NCBI RefSeq assembly: GCF_000211815.1
Contig: NZ_GL890840.1
Coordinates: 366,141-430,140 of the forward strand
Origin: Moorena producens 3L
GTDB taxonomy: Bacteria > Cyanobacteriota > Cyanobacteriia > Cyanobacteriales > Coleofasciculaceae
Direction: 5' to 3'
Length of the DNA stretch: 64,000 nt
Below, piece after piece: positions 44,200-53,095 of the stretch; the stretch's first letter is position 1, and each line of letters starts with the position of its first letter. The notes under the pieces are model-generated. The model worked only from the letters and a program-made list of their open reading frames with translations, did not search any database and was not told the origin of the DNA. The position numbers and the translations under genes were made by a program.

Positions 44200-45470
44200 C
44201 TGGGGGGGCGACGAAAATAGTTATAAAGCAGACAGGACAAGCGATTTAGCTCTCATTCCTCGTAAATAATACTTCCATTTATTACGATTAAGTCTCATTA
44301 ATTCTCGTACTAAATTAATACACTCATCGCTAAAACTGACCCAATTTTGAGCATATAATCCTATATAAAAACTACTGTGTCGTCGTTGTGAACGGCCATC
44401 TTCTTTTACTCTGCCGATATATTTTTGAATTCCTTTTAGTTTAATTTGCTGTCCTTGAATGGTAGCAGAAGTATAGGCTATTGATATCAATAAAATTAGC
44501 GAAATCAACCGATCACCATAGACATTAGTGTCTTCTAAATTATCGCCTCCTGTTTTAAAATCTCTAAACATTTCTTCAATGCCAAACCGTTTCTTATAAG
44601 CAGCAATCGCCAATTCTAAGGAATTTAAATTTGTCATAATGAACCATCCTTCTTTGGGGATAAATCCGGAAATATTACGCTTCCATTTGCATGCAACGTT
44701 AAAAGTGCTAAATCCCTTTATTTTAGTTATTTTTACTCCTTTAATAAAGAATGAAGTTCCTGGTATTAACCCAAGATTTGATAACTCAATCCAAATTTTC
44801 TTTTTGACTTCAATAAACTCATTTTTTTTGAGACGTAAACAAAAGTATACAGACTTTTCTGACAACCATTTCGCTAGCTTAACAGAACAAAATTCTCTAT
44901 CTCCCAATAGGCAAATTTTATAATCTTTAAAAATGGGAATTATTGTTGATAGATGACTGCTCTGTTCTTTAAGATTACTGCTACCTAATTTTGGCATCAA
45001 AGTAAAGTATATTGGCAATGCTCTTTTATCCCAAATCAGGCTAGTTACTAAAAGATTTATTTTACCCCAATTTGTACGGTCAATTGCTATATAAACTAGT
45101 TCATCTGTTTCAAAGTATGTTTCTAGTATACTAGCTATGATAGGAAACCAAATAGTTTCAAATCTTAGATTTGGTAAAGACAAAAAGCGCTGAATTCTTT
45201 TTCTTATACTTTCAAATTTTATTCCAAGAGGTAAAGCATTTGCTAACTTTTCTATGCTAACTCTTTTGATTGATTGTACAAGCATCACTAAAATATTTAA
45301 TAAAATAAAATTACGATACTTTAGTTGAATTTTAAGATGCTTTTGATAGAATAAGGGTAACATTTGCAACAGATAGGTCTTATTGACAATTTGAGACCTA
45401 TCTTTTTCTATCACAGATCGTTACACTCTTGACGTATCAATCGTTTCAAGCCATATCGTCGCCCCCCCAG
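44200..45470 (-). mobile_element. IS4-family insertion sequence, complete
   Basis: The 1271-bp element is bounded by inverted repeats (CTGGGGGGGCGACGA at the left end and its complement at the right end, 45456-45470) and by a 9-bp direct repeat AAGTTGTAC at 44191-44199 and 45471-45479. It carries one transposase gene. Perfect target duplication and an intact frame suggest a recent insertion. Confidence 0.93.
44221..45414 (-). CDS. IS4-family DDE transposase
   Basis: This 397-residue protein has the DDE layout of the IS4 family. The first Asp is in YIAIDRTNWG and the second in CLLGDREFCSVKLAKWL. The C-terminal YREK-type block is YKKRFGIEEMFRDFKTGGD, with the catalytic Glu. The preceding N-terminal ~100 residues hold a helical DNA-binding region. 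All motifs are present and the frame is unbroken. The protein cuts and pastes its own element by binding the inverted repeats at 44200 and 45470. The gene almost fills the element, with 21 and 56 bases to the two ends. Transcription runs opposite to the truncated AAA-like gene. Confidence 0.95.
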   Translation of the reverse strand: MIEKDRSQIVNKTYLLQMLPLFYQKHLKIQLKYRNFILLNILVMLVQSIKRVSIEKLANALPLGIKFESIRKRIQRFLSLPNLRFETIWFPIIASILETYFETDELVYIAIDRTNWGKINLLVTSLIWDKRALPIYFTLMPKLGSSNLKEQSSHLSTIIPIFKDYKICLLGDREFCSVKLAKWLSEKSVYFCLRLKKNEFIEVKKKIWIELSNLGLIPGTSFFIKGVKITKIKGFSTFNVACKWKRNISGFIPKEGWFIMTNLNSLELAIAAYKKRFGIEEMFRDFKTGGDNLEDTNVYGDRLISLILLISIAYTSATIQGQQIKLKGIQKYIGRVKEDGRSQRRHSSFYIGLYAQNWVSFSDECINLVRELMRLNRNKWKYYLRGMRAKSLVLSAL

Positions 45471-45971
45471 AAGTTGTACAGTATGGAGCTGGTGAATTGG
45501 TCAGACAATCACGTGATGGTTAGCTGCAATTTGTATCAGCGATACTTTAGCGATCGCGTAGCGTCGGCTTTGCCGAATCGCTTTAATAGTTATAGCGCTA
45601 CGGGCTGGCAACAGGCAACAGGCAACAGGCAACAGGCAACAGGCAACAGGCAACAGGCAAGCCAAGTTTTACAAAGCTTGTAGTAATTTATGCCTCACCA
45701 TTATTTGTAAATACCCGACGGCGTATTGCTATAGTAATCGGAAATATAGGGTTTTCCATACTTATGAGATACACAGGATTTTTTCCCAATTCCGAAGTTC
45801 CCTATTCCCTCTTCTGAGTTCCCTGTTCCCAGATCCGCTGTTCCCTGTTCCCTAAAATCCCAAAATTCTGTACCTCACCCAATTAAAAACCGCTATATTG
45901 CTATATAATCGTTACTGTTCAAGGCCCCCCGATAGCCTGCAGAGCTTAAACAAATATCTGCCAGTAACATT
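45471..45971. other. 0.5-kb spacer with STRR heptamers
   Basis: After the IS target duplication this contains AGCGTCGGCTTTGCCGAATC near 45561, a heptamer array at 45607-45661, TTCCCTGTTCC words, and CTGTACCTCACCCAATT (related to 59250-59266). The 84-codon frame at 45429-45683 runs across IS end and repeats and is not called. Confidence 0.5.
45607..45661. repeat. Heptanucleotide tandem repeat (GGCAACA), about 8 copies
   Basis: A perfect 7-bp array, one of several heptamer arrays of different sequence in this window. Confidence 0.95.
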
Positions 45972-47825
45972 ATGACCTCTTGCCATAATACCAGCACCGC
46001 CGTCATTGAAGACTCGAAAGGGGTTAAGCGAGTTGCCTTGCTAGGAATGCCCAACACGGGCAAATCAACCTTCTTTAACCGTATCACAGGTACCAGTGCT
46101 CACGTTGGCAATTGGCCCGGCATTACTGTAGATCTACTACAAGCTAATGTCCAACTCAATGGCGAACCTACGGAATTCGTAGATTTACCAGGAATTTATG
46201 ACCTGAACGGATTTTCTGATGATGAGAAAATTGTTCAAACCTTCTTAGAAAATTTTGCTGTTGATCTATTTATTATTGTTCTCAATGCTTCCCAAATTGA
46301 CCGTCAAATTCGCTTGGCATTGCAGGTAAAAGCCCTAGGTTTACCTGCAGTGGTGATGCTGAATATGGCTGATGAAGCTAAGCAATATGGAGTTAAAATC
46401 AACACAGAAAAATTATCCGATAATTTGGATATGCCTGTGTTCCTCATTAGTGCCAAGTATGGAGACGGCTATATGAGGGCATACCTAGAAATTTCTAAAA
46501 CATTAAACGCACAAGAAGAATCGATTAATAGAGATAATCGAATAGATAATCTAAAAACTCGTTTATCTGAGCATAGCTCTATTTCCACTAAAGAGATAGA
46601 ATCAGTACTAAATGGTGCGGTAGAAATGCCCTCTGAGATGGCAGTCAATTTAACTGCCAGGATTGATAAGTTCCTGCTGCATCCGATATTGGGATTACCC
46701 TTGTTCTTCTTAGGAATGTTCCTGGTATTTTGGGTGGTTTGGACTGTGGGACTCCCCTCTCAAGACCTGATGGATGATATGACTGGCTGGATTCAAGGTG
46801 CCATAATTGAGCCTGTCATCCAACCCTTACCCACAGTGATTCAAGACTTTTTGATTAATGGGATTTGGAACGGTTTAGCTACCGTTGCTTCCTTTGTTCC
46901 ATTAATTGTGCTGTTCTTTATCTTAATGGCAATTCTAGAAGATAGTGGCTACCTATCCCGTTCTGCCTATTTAATGGATATCTTTATGGAACGGTTGGGG
47001 TTAGATGGTCGCAGTTTTGTGATGCAAATGATGGGATTCGGCTGTAATGTGCCCGCATTAATGGGAACTAGAGTTATGCGATCGCAAGCCTTGCGACTGC
47101 TAACTATGCTAGTGATTCCTTTTGCTTTGTGTGCTGCCAGACTCCAGGTATTTGTCTTTATCATTGCTGCTGTATTTCCCCATGGTAACGGAGCGTTAGT
47201 ATTATTTTCCCTATACCTACTTAGTTTTGTAGCCGCCATTGTCACTGCTGCTCTTTTCCAAGGAGTCTTTAAAAACGAGGAACCTTTTATTATAGAATTA
47301 CCCCCTTACCGAATTCCCACCCTCAAACAAGTGTTACTTAGAGGGTGGGGAGAAGTCAAAGAATTTTTGCAACGAGCATCTGGGTTTATTACCTTTGGCT
47401 GTGTTGCCGTTTGGTTCATCACGAATTTACCGCCAGGAGCGACAGGATTGGATACCATTGGCGGGCAAATTGGACAATTTTTCAGTCCGGTCATGAATCC
47501 CATTGGTATTAATCCCCATTTAACCCTAGCTCTAATTTTTGGTTTCATTGCTAAAGAAATTGTGATTGGCTCTTTAGCTGTAATTTATGGACTTAACTCC
47601 GTTGCTGTTAGTCAGCAGATAACTGATACAGTGACATTTATCCAAGGATATAGTTTTTGTATCTTTTGCTTAATCTACACTCCCTGTTTAACTACCGTTG
47701 TTACCCTATTTAATGAGGCAAAATCATGGAAATTTACCCTATTTTCCTTAGTGTTTTCCTTAGGGTTGGCTTGGGTAGCTAGCTTGATATTTTACCAGGG
47801 AGCTTTAGCACTGGGATTTCAATGA
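45972..47825 (+). CDS. feoB: Ferrous iron transporter FeoB
   Basis: This 617-residue protein has an N-terminal small-GTPase domain with G1 GMPNTGKST (about 25-33), G3 DLPGIYDL and LNMAD in the G4 position. A short helical insertion domain follows, then the polytopic membrane core with two Gate regions. MGFGCNVPALMGTR and LIYTPCLTTV mark the conserved Cys-containing pore motifs. It imports Fe2+ across the cytoplasmic membrane, powered or gated by the GTPase. FeoB proteins vary from about 600 to 770 residues, so this is a compact but complete version. No feoA lies in the flanks. The start at ATG 45972 follows a repeat-rich spacer and has no strong ribosome-binding site. Confidence 0.97.
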   Translation: MTSCHNTSTAVIEDSKGVKRVALLGMPNTGKSTFFNRITGTSAHVGNWPGITVDLLQANVQLNGEPTEFVDLPGIYDLNGFSDDEKIVQTFLENFAVDLFIIVLNASQIDRQIRLALQVKALGLPAVVMLNMADEAKQYGVKINTEKLSDNLDMPVFLISAKYGDGYMRAYLEISKTLNAQEESINRDNRIDNLKTRLSEHSSISTKEIESVLNGAVEMPSEMAVNLTARIDKFLLHPILGLPLFFLGMFLVFWVVWTVGLPSQDLMDDMTGWIQGAIIEPVIQPLPTVIQDFLINGIWNGLATVASFVPLIVLFFILMAILEDSGYLSRSAYLMDIFMERLGLDGRSFVMQMMGFGCNVPALMGTRVMRSQALRLLTMLVIPFALCAARLQVFVFIIAAVFPHGNGALVLFSLYLLSFVAAIVTAALFQGVFKNEEPFIIELPPYRIPTLKQVLLRGWGEVKEFLQRASGFITFGCVAVWFITNLPPGATGLDTIGGQIGQFFSPVMNPIGINPHLTLALIFGFIAKEIVIGSLAVIYGLNSVAVSQQITDTVTFIQGYSFCIFCLIYTPCLTTVVTLFNEAKSWKFTLFSLVFSLGLAWVASLIFYQGALALGFQ

Positions 47826-48155
47826 AGAGATAGCACTTCTCAATTGGGTGAGGTACAAATTATTGGGTTAATGGGAGTCGGGAGGGGGATTCCCACTTAT
47901 AGCACTATGCGCTACTGTTAGGACATTCCTAAACTCCGAAACGTAAGTAATCGCTGACTTTTGACTTCTGACTTCTAACTTCTGACTTGCGCGTAGCGCT
48001 ATATCCTCCCTGAGCAAGACAGTCAAGAACATCGCAATGAGCCAATGACCAATCATAAATGTATTATTTTTTACAGAAAAATTTATTTTTCGTGGTATAT
48101 ATGTCATGCTGGTGTTAGTTAATTGGAGTGGAAGCCCCAGTAAGGGGCTGGGAAA
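47826..48155. other. Spacer between feoB and glnB
   Basis: CACTTCTCAATTGGGTGAGG (about 47833) belongs to the repeat type also seen at 45871 and 59250. A TGACTTCTGACTTCTAACTT run lies near 47958-47990. The glnB promoter is probably in the last 150 bases, but I cannot point to it. The minus-strand frame at 47868-48161 looks like a shadow. Confidence 0.45.
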
Positions 48156-48494
48156 ATGCAAAAAATCGAGGCAATTATCCGAGCCTATAAGCTCGAAGAG
48201 GTTAAAATCGCTTTAGTCAATGCTGGTATCGTTGGCATGACCGTGTCTGAAGTTCGGGGATTTGGACGGCAGAAAGGTCAAACTGAACAGTATCGCGGTA
48301 CAAAGTACAGAGTGGACTTTCTTCCTAAGGTCAAGCTAGAAGTCGTTGTTGAAAATGGCTTAGTTGACATGGCAGTAGAAAAAATTCTCGCTGCTGCTCA
48401 CACTGGTAAAATCGGCGACGGTAAAATTTTCATCAGTCCCATTGAGCAAATTGTCCGGATTAGGACTGGGGAAAGGAATCTAGAGGCGGTTTAA
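48156..48494 (+). CDS. glnB: PII nitrogen regulatory protein GlnB
   Basis: This 112-residue PII protein is complete, with MQKIEAIIRAYKLEEVKIAL at the start, VSEVRGFGRQKGQTE before the T-loop, and IGDGKIFISPIEQIVRIRTG at the C-terminal signature. PII trimers sense ATP/ADP and 2-oxoglutarate and control nitrogen uptake and arginine synthesis. In typical cyanobacterial PII, residues 47-52 read RGSEYT, with Ser49 phosphorylated. Here they read RGTKYR: Thr49, Lys50 and Arg52, with Tyr51 kept. Downstream Pro57 replaces Gln. The ATP- and 2-oxoglutarate-binding residues outside the T-loop look normal. It is either the sole GlnB with changed modification or a second PII paralogue with new partners. 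Two hairpins follow the stop. Confidence 0.95.
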   Translation: MQKIEAIIRAYKLEEVKIALVNAGIVGMTVSEVRGFGRQKGQTEQYRGTKYRVDFLPKVKLEVVVENGLVDMAVEKILAAAHTGKIGDGKIFISPIEQIVRIRTGERNLEAV

Positions 48495-48503
48495 TCCCTA
48501 ATC

Positions 48504-48573
48504 AAGTAGGGTGGGCAAAAACAGTTTGCTTATTTTGATAATTCTAGATTAGAATACTTTGCCCACCCTACTT
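48504..48573 (+). terminator. Hairpin repeat after glnB, copy 1
   Basis: AAGTAGGGTGGGCAAA (48504-48519) is the exact complement of TTTGCCCACCCTACTT (48558-48573), followed after a few bases by TATTTTTTTT. It fits a terminator for glnB, although the long loop and a second copy at 48605 suggest a duplicated repeat. Confidence 0.55.
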
Positions 48574-48604
48574 TAATTGGTATTTTTTTTACTTGAGCTT
48601 GTCC

Positions 48605-48662
48605 GGTGGGCAAAAACAGTTTGGTTCAAATCAGTATTAATGATTAGATTACTTTGCCCACC
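48605..48662 (+). repeat. Hairpin repeat after glnB, copy 2
   Basis: GGTGGGCAAA (48605-48614) pairs with TTTGCCCACC (48653-48662); the loop shares AACAGTTTG with copy 1, and GGTATTTTTTTTTACT follows as after copy 1. Confidence 0.65.
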
Positions 48663-48862
48663 CTAATTGAATTGGTATTTTTTTTACTAAGTGGTGATGG
48701 GTAATGTAAGCATTCAGCTATCAGCCAAAGGCCAAGGGCTTTTCCCCAGACTTTCAATTTTATTCTAAGCTGACCGCTGACAGCTGAACGCTGTTCGCGT
48801 ACGCGTGCGCGTAGCGCATATGCTTACAATCCACCCACGATTTGCTAAGTGATTAGTAGGAC
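48663..48862. other. Repeat-rich spacer
   Basis: AAGCATTCAGC and AGCTGACCGCTGACAGCTGA words, and GTACGCGTGCGCGTAGCGCA near 48798, belong to dispersed repeats. No gene. Confidence 0.4.
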
Positions 48863-49318
48863 TTAGTTTAAATTAGACTCGTAAAACATTGATTTGCTCC
48901 GATCCTGTACTGGCCAATCGTCGTTTTCACCACCTATAATTAATTTTTCAATCTCCACATATTCTTTGGCAAGTTGCCGGAGAGAATTAATTAAAATATC
49001 AAGAGCGATCGCATCACTAGTTCCTAAATCAAACCAGCAGCGCCCCCAAGTGCCTTCATACTCAAACTCGCCCTGATTATGCATCAAGGCCATTAAACTC
49101 TTTTCCGCTACTCTATCATCATATTCCATGTAGCTGATTTCTAGGCCAACCTCTTGCACTGGCAGGTTTTCTGCATCAAATCCTCCCAATTTACCTAATA
49201 AAAACCAGGAATTGAACAGTTCTTCCACATATTCCTTTTCCCGATAGGAAGGAACAGTGCTAAATTCTATCCAAATCCACAAATCAAATGGGTTAAACTC
49301 ACGAAATATAATTTGCAT
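48863..49318 (-). CDS. DUF3531 family protein
   Basis: This 151-residue protein starts at ATG 49318 with MQIIFREFNPFDLWIWIEF, then YVEELFNSWFLLGKLGGFDA, MALMHNQGEFEYEGTWGRCW and FDLGTSDAIALDILINSL. This is the cyanobacterial DUF3531 family, usually about 150 residues and of unknown function. A longer frame to 49408 adds 30 residues (DSRFPIP repeats) that are only the translation of a heptanucleotide repeat array upstream, so I exclude it. There is no signal peptide. The family is confined to cyanobacteria and plastids in my recollection, which supports the host assignment. Confidence 0.9.
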   Translation of the reverse strand: MQIIFREFNPFDLWIWIEFSTVPSYREKEYVEELFNSWFLLGKLGGFDAENLPVQEVGLEISYMEYDDRVAEKSLMALMHNQGEFEYEGTWGRCWFDLGTSDAIALDILINSLRQLAKEYVEIEKLIIGGENDDWPVQDRSKSMFYESNLN

Positions 49319-49326
49319 ATCGTTTA

Positions 49327-49398
49327 GGGAACAGGGAACAGGGAATCGGGAACAGGGAATCGGGAATCGGGAATCGGGAATCGGGAATCGGGAATCGG
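49327..49398. repeat. Heptanucleotide tandem repeat (GGGAACA/GGGAATC)
   Basis: About ten 7-bp units, mixing GGGAACA and GGGAATC, lie directly upstream of the DUF3531 start codon. They form an open frame fused to that gene if an upstream start is used. Confidence 0.95.
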
Positions 49399-49715
49399 TG
49401 AAAAGCAATTATTTTAACTAACACTTAGTTTTTTTTATCGCCATTAATCCCGAATATCGGATATTAACTTTTTGATTAATCCTGATTTTTTTCAAACCCT
49501 ATCTTATCACAATTTTAAACGAGTTGTGAAAAATATAGTTATGAAAAATCACCAATAGTGAGAGAGGGAGCAGGGAGCAGGGAGCAGGGAGCAAGGAGCA
49601 GGGAGCAGGGAGCAGCTCAAGGGCACCTAAGCAGTTGTGGAGAGCCAGTTGCTGATCTAAGTCCCCATCTCCCCATCTCCCCATCTCCCCATCTCCTGCT
49701 CTTCCTGTGATTCCC
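49399..49715. other. Spacer with two more tandem arrays
   Basis: A GGGAGCA heptamer array lies at about 49566-49615 and a CCCCATCT octamer array at about 49662-49695. The remainder has no gene. Confidence 0.6.
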
Positions 49716-50729
49716 TCAAAGAGTATAACTACTTGTTGCTACTACTACCCAATCGAGATCGTGAGTTTCCCCTAAGGCATAGTGAACTGTACACCATTCC
49801 CCAGACAGATTGAAGTTAAGATGGTAAGTTTTGGAATTTACCAGTTGAGTGGCAAACAGGTTTCTCAAATCTATCTCGAACTTGCATTCTGTTTGGATTT
49901 CCTCTAATCCTTCTCTTTGTTCTGACAATTCTTCTTGAACCTCTTGGTATTCTTCCGTTGATAATTCTCCTTCTTCCTCTAATTTTACTAGTTCTTGTTC
50001 TAGCTGTGCTATTATTTCCTGGTACTCTTCTATCTCATTTCCGTAATCATCTCGAACTCTAATAAATTCATTGATTTCGCTAATCTCTAAAAATCCCGTA
50101 GTATCCAATAATTTTTGCATAACTTCGTTGCGACTAGTGGTGATCACTACCTCGAAACCTCCCAAGGTCAATTCTTCCTCTGCTTGGGCTTGGTGAGTAA
50201 TTTGATTGGTGATACATTGGATTTGCTCAACCAGTGCAGCGGTATTGTATTGGACGGATTCTAGATCCGGAATCATAAATTGTGGTGATGAGTTGCACCG
50301 CCAGGTTTGTTTGATACCTAATCCAATCCACTCTCCTGCTGTTGATAAACCAATTAGCATCGGAATTCCTAAGGAGCCAAAGATACTTTGTTGAATGGGA
50401 AATCCCTCTTCCAATTCTTCTGGTAGTGTAGGAAGGCGATAGCCATAGATAGTTAACTCTGAGAAATTAGCTTGCAGCAGTGCGATCAGATTTTGGTAAT
50501 GGGCGCTCACAGGTTGAGATTGGGTTGCGCGAATCTGACTGAGAAACTCTTCAGGAGTAAAGGGCATAAGACCGGTGTTATCGACTAGAAAGCGTTCCAC
50601 TGAAAAAGAACCTTTATCGTCCACTTCCCAAGGAATAACTATATAAGGAGCGTCACCAACTAGGCTGAAGTATTCATCTTTGGTTAATTCTTGAAGGGTA
50701 GTAACAATTTGCTCAGTTTGGGGTTTCAT
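49716..50729 (-). CDS. Acidic hypothetical protein, possible NuiA-like segment
   Basis: This 337-residue acidic protein has no signal peptide. Residues ~1-140 contain DEYFSLVGDAPYIVIPWEVD, FTPEEFLSQI, HYQNLIALLQANFSELTIYG and GLSTAGEWIGLGIKQTW. The order of these words is faintly like nuclease A inhibitor (NuiA) proteins of cyanobacteria, which bind and block a sugar-non-specific nuclease. A middle coiled coil is very Glu-rich (EIEEYQEIIAQLEQELVKLE, residues ~235-275), and the C-terminus (about 280-337) looks like a small beta domain. I do not recognise the whole protein. The link to NuiA is weak. It stands alone between repeat arrays. Confidence 0.7.
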   Translation of the reverse strand: MKPQTEQIVTTLQELTKDEYFSLVGDAPYIVIPWEVDDKGSFSVERFLVDNTGLMPFTPEEFLSQIRATQSQPVSAHYQNLIALLQANFSELTIYGYRLPTLPEELEEGFPIQQSIFGSLGIPMLIGLSTAGEWIGLGIKQTWRCNSSPQFMIPDLESVQYNTAALVEQIQCITNQITHQAQAEEELTLGGFEVVITTSRNEVMQKLLDTTGFLEISEINEFIRVRDDYGNEIEEYQEIIAQLEQELVKLEEEGELSTEEYQEVQEELSEQREGLEEIQTECKFEIDLRNLFATQLVNSKTYHLNFNLSGEWCTVHYALGETHDLDWVVVATSSYTL

Positions 50730-51140
50730 AATTATTGTTAAGGTAGGATGTTAGTAAGCATTCAGCAGTCAGCTTTCAGCTGTCAGCTATAGAATTTTCA
50801 TTTGAGATGTGAAACTATAATTGATGGTGAAAGGGAATAGGGAACAGGGAATAGGGAATAGGGCAGAGGGAATAGGGAACAGGGAACAGGGAACAGGGAA
50901 AGAATCCGTGTGTGTACTTCATTAATAGGAAAACGACTGTATGATAAATCAGCATTTGGTTTCATGAGATAATTTAAAATTATATATTAGCAAATAGTTG
51001 ATATAATTGATCATACTTATGAGGTAGATTTAATTTTATTACTCCCTACTCCCTACTCCCTACTCTCAAAAATTCCAATGCCGAGGTACCTCCTTACACA
51101 CAACTGCCACGAATTATAATGTATTTTATCTCAAGCAGTC
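50730..51140. other. Spacer with heptamer arrays
   Basis: GGGAATA/GGGAACA heptamers lie at about 50832-50900, and CTACTCCC-type units at about 51042-51066. AGCATTCAGCAGTCAGC near 50757 is a dispersed repeat. The promoter for the AraC-family gene should be near 51100 but is not evident. Confidence 0.5.
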
Positions 51141-52157
51141 ATGAGTTTTAAAGCAGCAAATTCTAGTCAAGATTTGAACCAATCTACAGCAGTAAGTTCT
51201 AAGATTATTTCCGGTCGTTTTACGGTTCTGGAACAGTTCACTGAGTTCTTGACCTATAGCCAAATGTAAATTATTCAGCTTTCTCGTGGTTCGTTCCAGA
51301 GTGAGTTTTTGGCTACCCAGATTGGTGATTTATATTTCACACGTATTAGCGCCAATCAATCCGTTCAAGTAAGAGGTCCGAAACAGCAGGGATATTTAAC
51401 TTTTGCGTTGGTTTGGGAGGCTAAAGGAGGCCATTTTTATGGCCACGGTCAGCCCCTGTGTCCCCAAACTGATTTGAATGGTTTTGATCGGCAACGGGAA
51501 ACGGGCTTCGTGACTCCTCAAGTGGGAATGATGGTAGACATATTCATCCCGGTGGGAATCTTTGAAGCTTGTGCCAATCACTTGCAGCGCTATGATTTGG
51601 ACGATCGCTTCCTCGCCAAAAATCATGTGAGTATATTGCCCGATCGGATTGGGGAGATCAAGGACTATCTGCGGGAACTATTTTGGTTGGCGCAACATCA
51701 ACCTGACTGGTTGAAGCAGCCCCATGTTCAACAGCTGGTGGCAAATGATCTCGTTCCATTGGTGATTCAAGCCATTCCCATTCAAGGCAGTTCCACCCCC
51801 ACCCTCAAACCCTCTCGGCGGAGAAAGTTGATAGCCCAAGCGGAGCTTGAAATGCTGGCCCACTTGGAAAAACCCCTGACCCTCAAGGAGCTAGCCAAAC
51901 GATTGGGCTCTAGCAGTTCAGCTTTGTCCTATGGGTTTCAGGAGTTATTTGGCATGAGTCCCATGCGCTATCTCAAGGTGCGACGGCTGAATGCGGTGCG
52001 CAGGTGCCTGAAGGCAAGTGATCCAGACAGTTGTAGCGTAGAAATCCTGGCTAACCAATTTGGCTTCTGGAATGGAGGCCATTTTGCTAGAGATTACAGA
52101 GTCATGTTTGGGGAATTGCCTTCAAAAACGTTGCAGAGGAAAGCAGTTAGACAATAA
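51141..52157 (+). pseudogene. AraC-family transcription regulator with an in-frame stop
   Basis: From ATG 51141 the frame reads MSFKAANSSQDLNQSTAVSS and on to FTEFLTYSQM, then TAA (51267-51269), then continues in the same frame as IIQLSRGSFQSEF and the rest of a complete regulator. QLSRGxFxxE is the N-terminal signature of an AraC-type ligand-binding domain, and the stop falls directly before it (a GAA to TAA change would explain it). The C-terminal ~100 residues hold two helix-turn-helix motifs: LTLKELAKRLGSSSSALSYG and a second ending FGFWNGGHFARDYRVMFGE. A TTG at 51309 could restart translation, losing the first strand of the sensor domain. It is either inactivated or a shortened protein. 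Confidence 0.75.
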
Positions 52158-52452
52158 TAATGAAAACGTATTCTACCTGGTTTGGAGACGATATATGACG
52201 ACGCTTAACAAAACGAATTATAGATAAAACTAATTATTGTCCCGTTAAAGGCTATTTTATTCTTATGGTTAGTAAAGTTGGAATTTTTGAGTATTGAGGG
52301 GAGCCGTTTATGTTTAGCATTAAATAGACAGCAGGTCAAAGTTGCACAGTCAAAGTTGCACAACTTATGAACTATGTACTATCCGAGCAAGCTAAAACCG
52401 ATGAGGGAGCTATAGCTTTAGTACAAATGTTCTGCATCAGTGACATGCTCCC

Positions 52453-52545
52453 GGTGCAGAAAACTTGCAAAACCAAAGTTGAAACTCTGATACAGACGGA
52501 AGCTGTTATGAAATATTTGAGAGCTAATGGTTCTAAGGGAAGTGG
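52453..52545 (+). pseudogene. Duplicated 5' end of the downstream sulfatase gene
   Basis: This block matches 54531-54622: GGTGCAGAAAACTTGCAAAA versus GGTGCATAAAACTTGCAACA upstream, and the same first codons MKYLRAN-SKGS after the ATG. The copy then runs into a repeat and stops at 52567. It is a decapitated leader-plus-start fragment with no domain of the sulfatase. Confidence 0.7.
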
Positions 52546-52606
52546 CGTTGCTGAATCTTCGCGCTGAATAGGAGTAGAGTGGGCAGCCCGCGCGACAATA
52601 ATCATG

Positions 52607-52915
52607 AAACTGGCAAGATGCCAGTTCCACAGCAATATGCCGCATCCTGCCCGCGCGAAAATATATTTAAACTGGCAAGATGCCAATTCCACAGGAAGAT
52701 GCCGATTCCACAGATGCGACAATATATTTAAACTGGCAAGATGCCAATTCCACAGGAAGATGCCGATTCCTCAGATGCGACAATAATCATGAAACTGGCA
52801 AGATGCCAATTCCACAGGAAGATGCCGATTCCTCAGATGCGACAATAATCATGAAACTGGCAAGATGCCAGTTCCACAGCAAGATGCCGATTCCACAGAT
52901 GCGACCCGTTCGCGC
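52607..52915. repeat. Five tandem units of about 62 bp
   Basis: AAACTGGCAAGATGCCA recurs at 52607, 52669, 52730, 52792 and 52854. Units also share TTCCACAGGAAGATGCCGAT and CAGATGCGACAAT. The unit derives from the interspersed repeat at 7440-7545. Confidence 0.95.
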
Positions 52916-52938
52916 CCCGCGTCGGCTTTGCCGAAAGA

Positions 52939-53095
52939 TGCGACCCAACGGCGATTTACTCGCCCTAGGAGGCGCGCGCCTAAGCGCGAATTTAATAATT
53001 AGATCGCTCAAGCGCACCTAAAAACTCTTAATAATGGAATGATTTTAAGAGTAGGTGCGCTTTCCAATGGGCGAGTAAATCGCCCTTGGGTCGCA
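52939..53095. repeat. Nested long hairpin, 27-bp outer arms
   Basis: The outer arm at 52939-52965 (TGCGACCCAACGGCGATTTA, then CTCGCCC) is complementary to 53069-53095 with one mismatch. An inner arm, AGCGCACCTA...ACTCTTAA at 53011-53031, pairs with TTAAGAGTAGGTGCGCT at 53045-53061. The whole unit can fold on itself. Confidence 0.85.

Noticed and set aside
47868..48161. 97-codon minus-strand frame before glnB
   Set aside because: It crosses dispersed repeats and the glnB leader and has no recognisable domain.
49319..49408. DSRFPIP-repeat N-terminus of the DUF3531 protein
   Set aside because: It is the translation of a heptanucleotide array; the family start MQIIFREFNP lies just after it.
52607..52915. 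CRISPR-like regular spacing
   Set aside because: The full 62-bp unit is repeated, with no unique spacers, and no cas genes are in the window.
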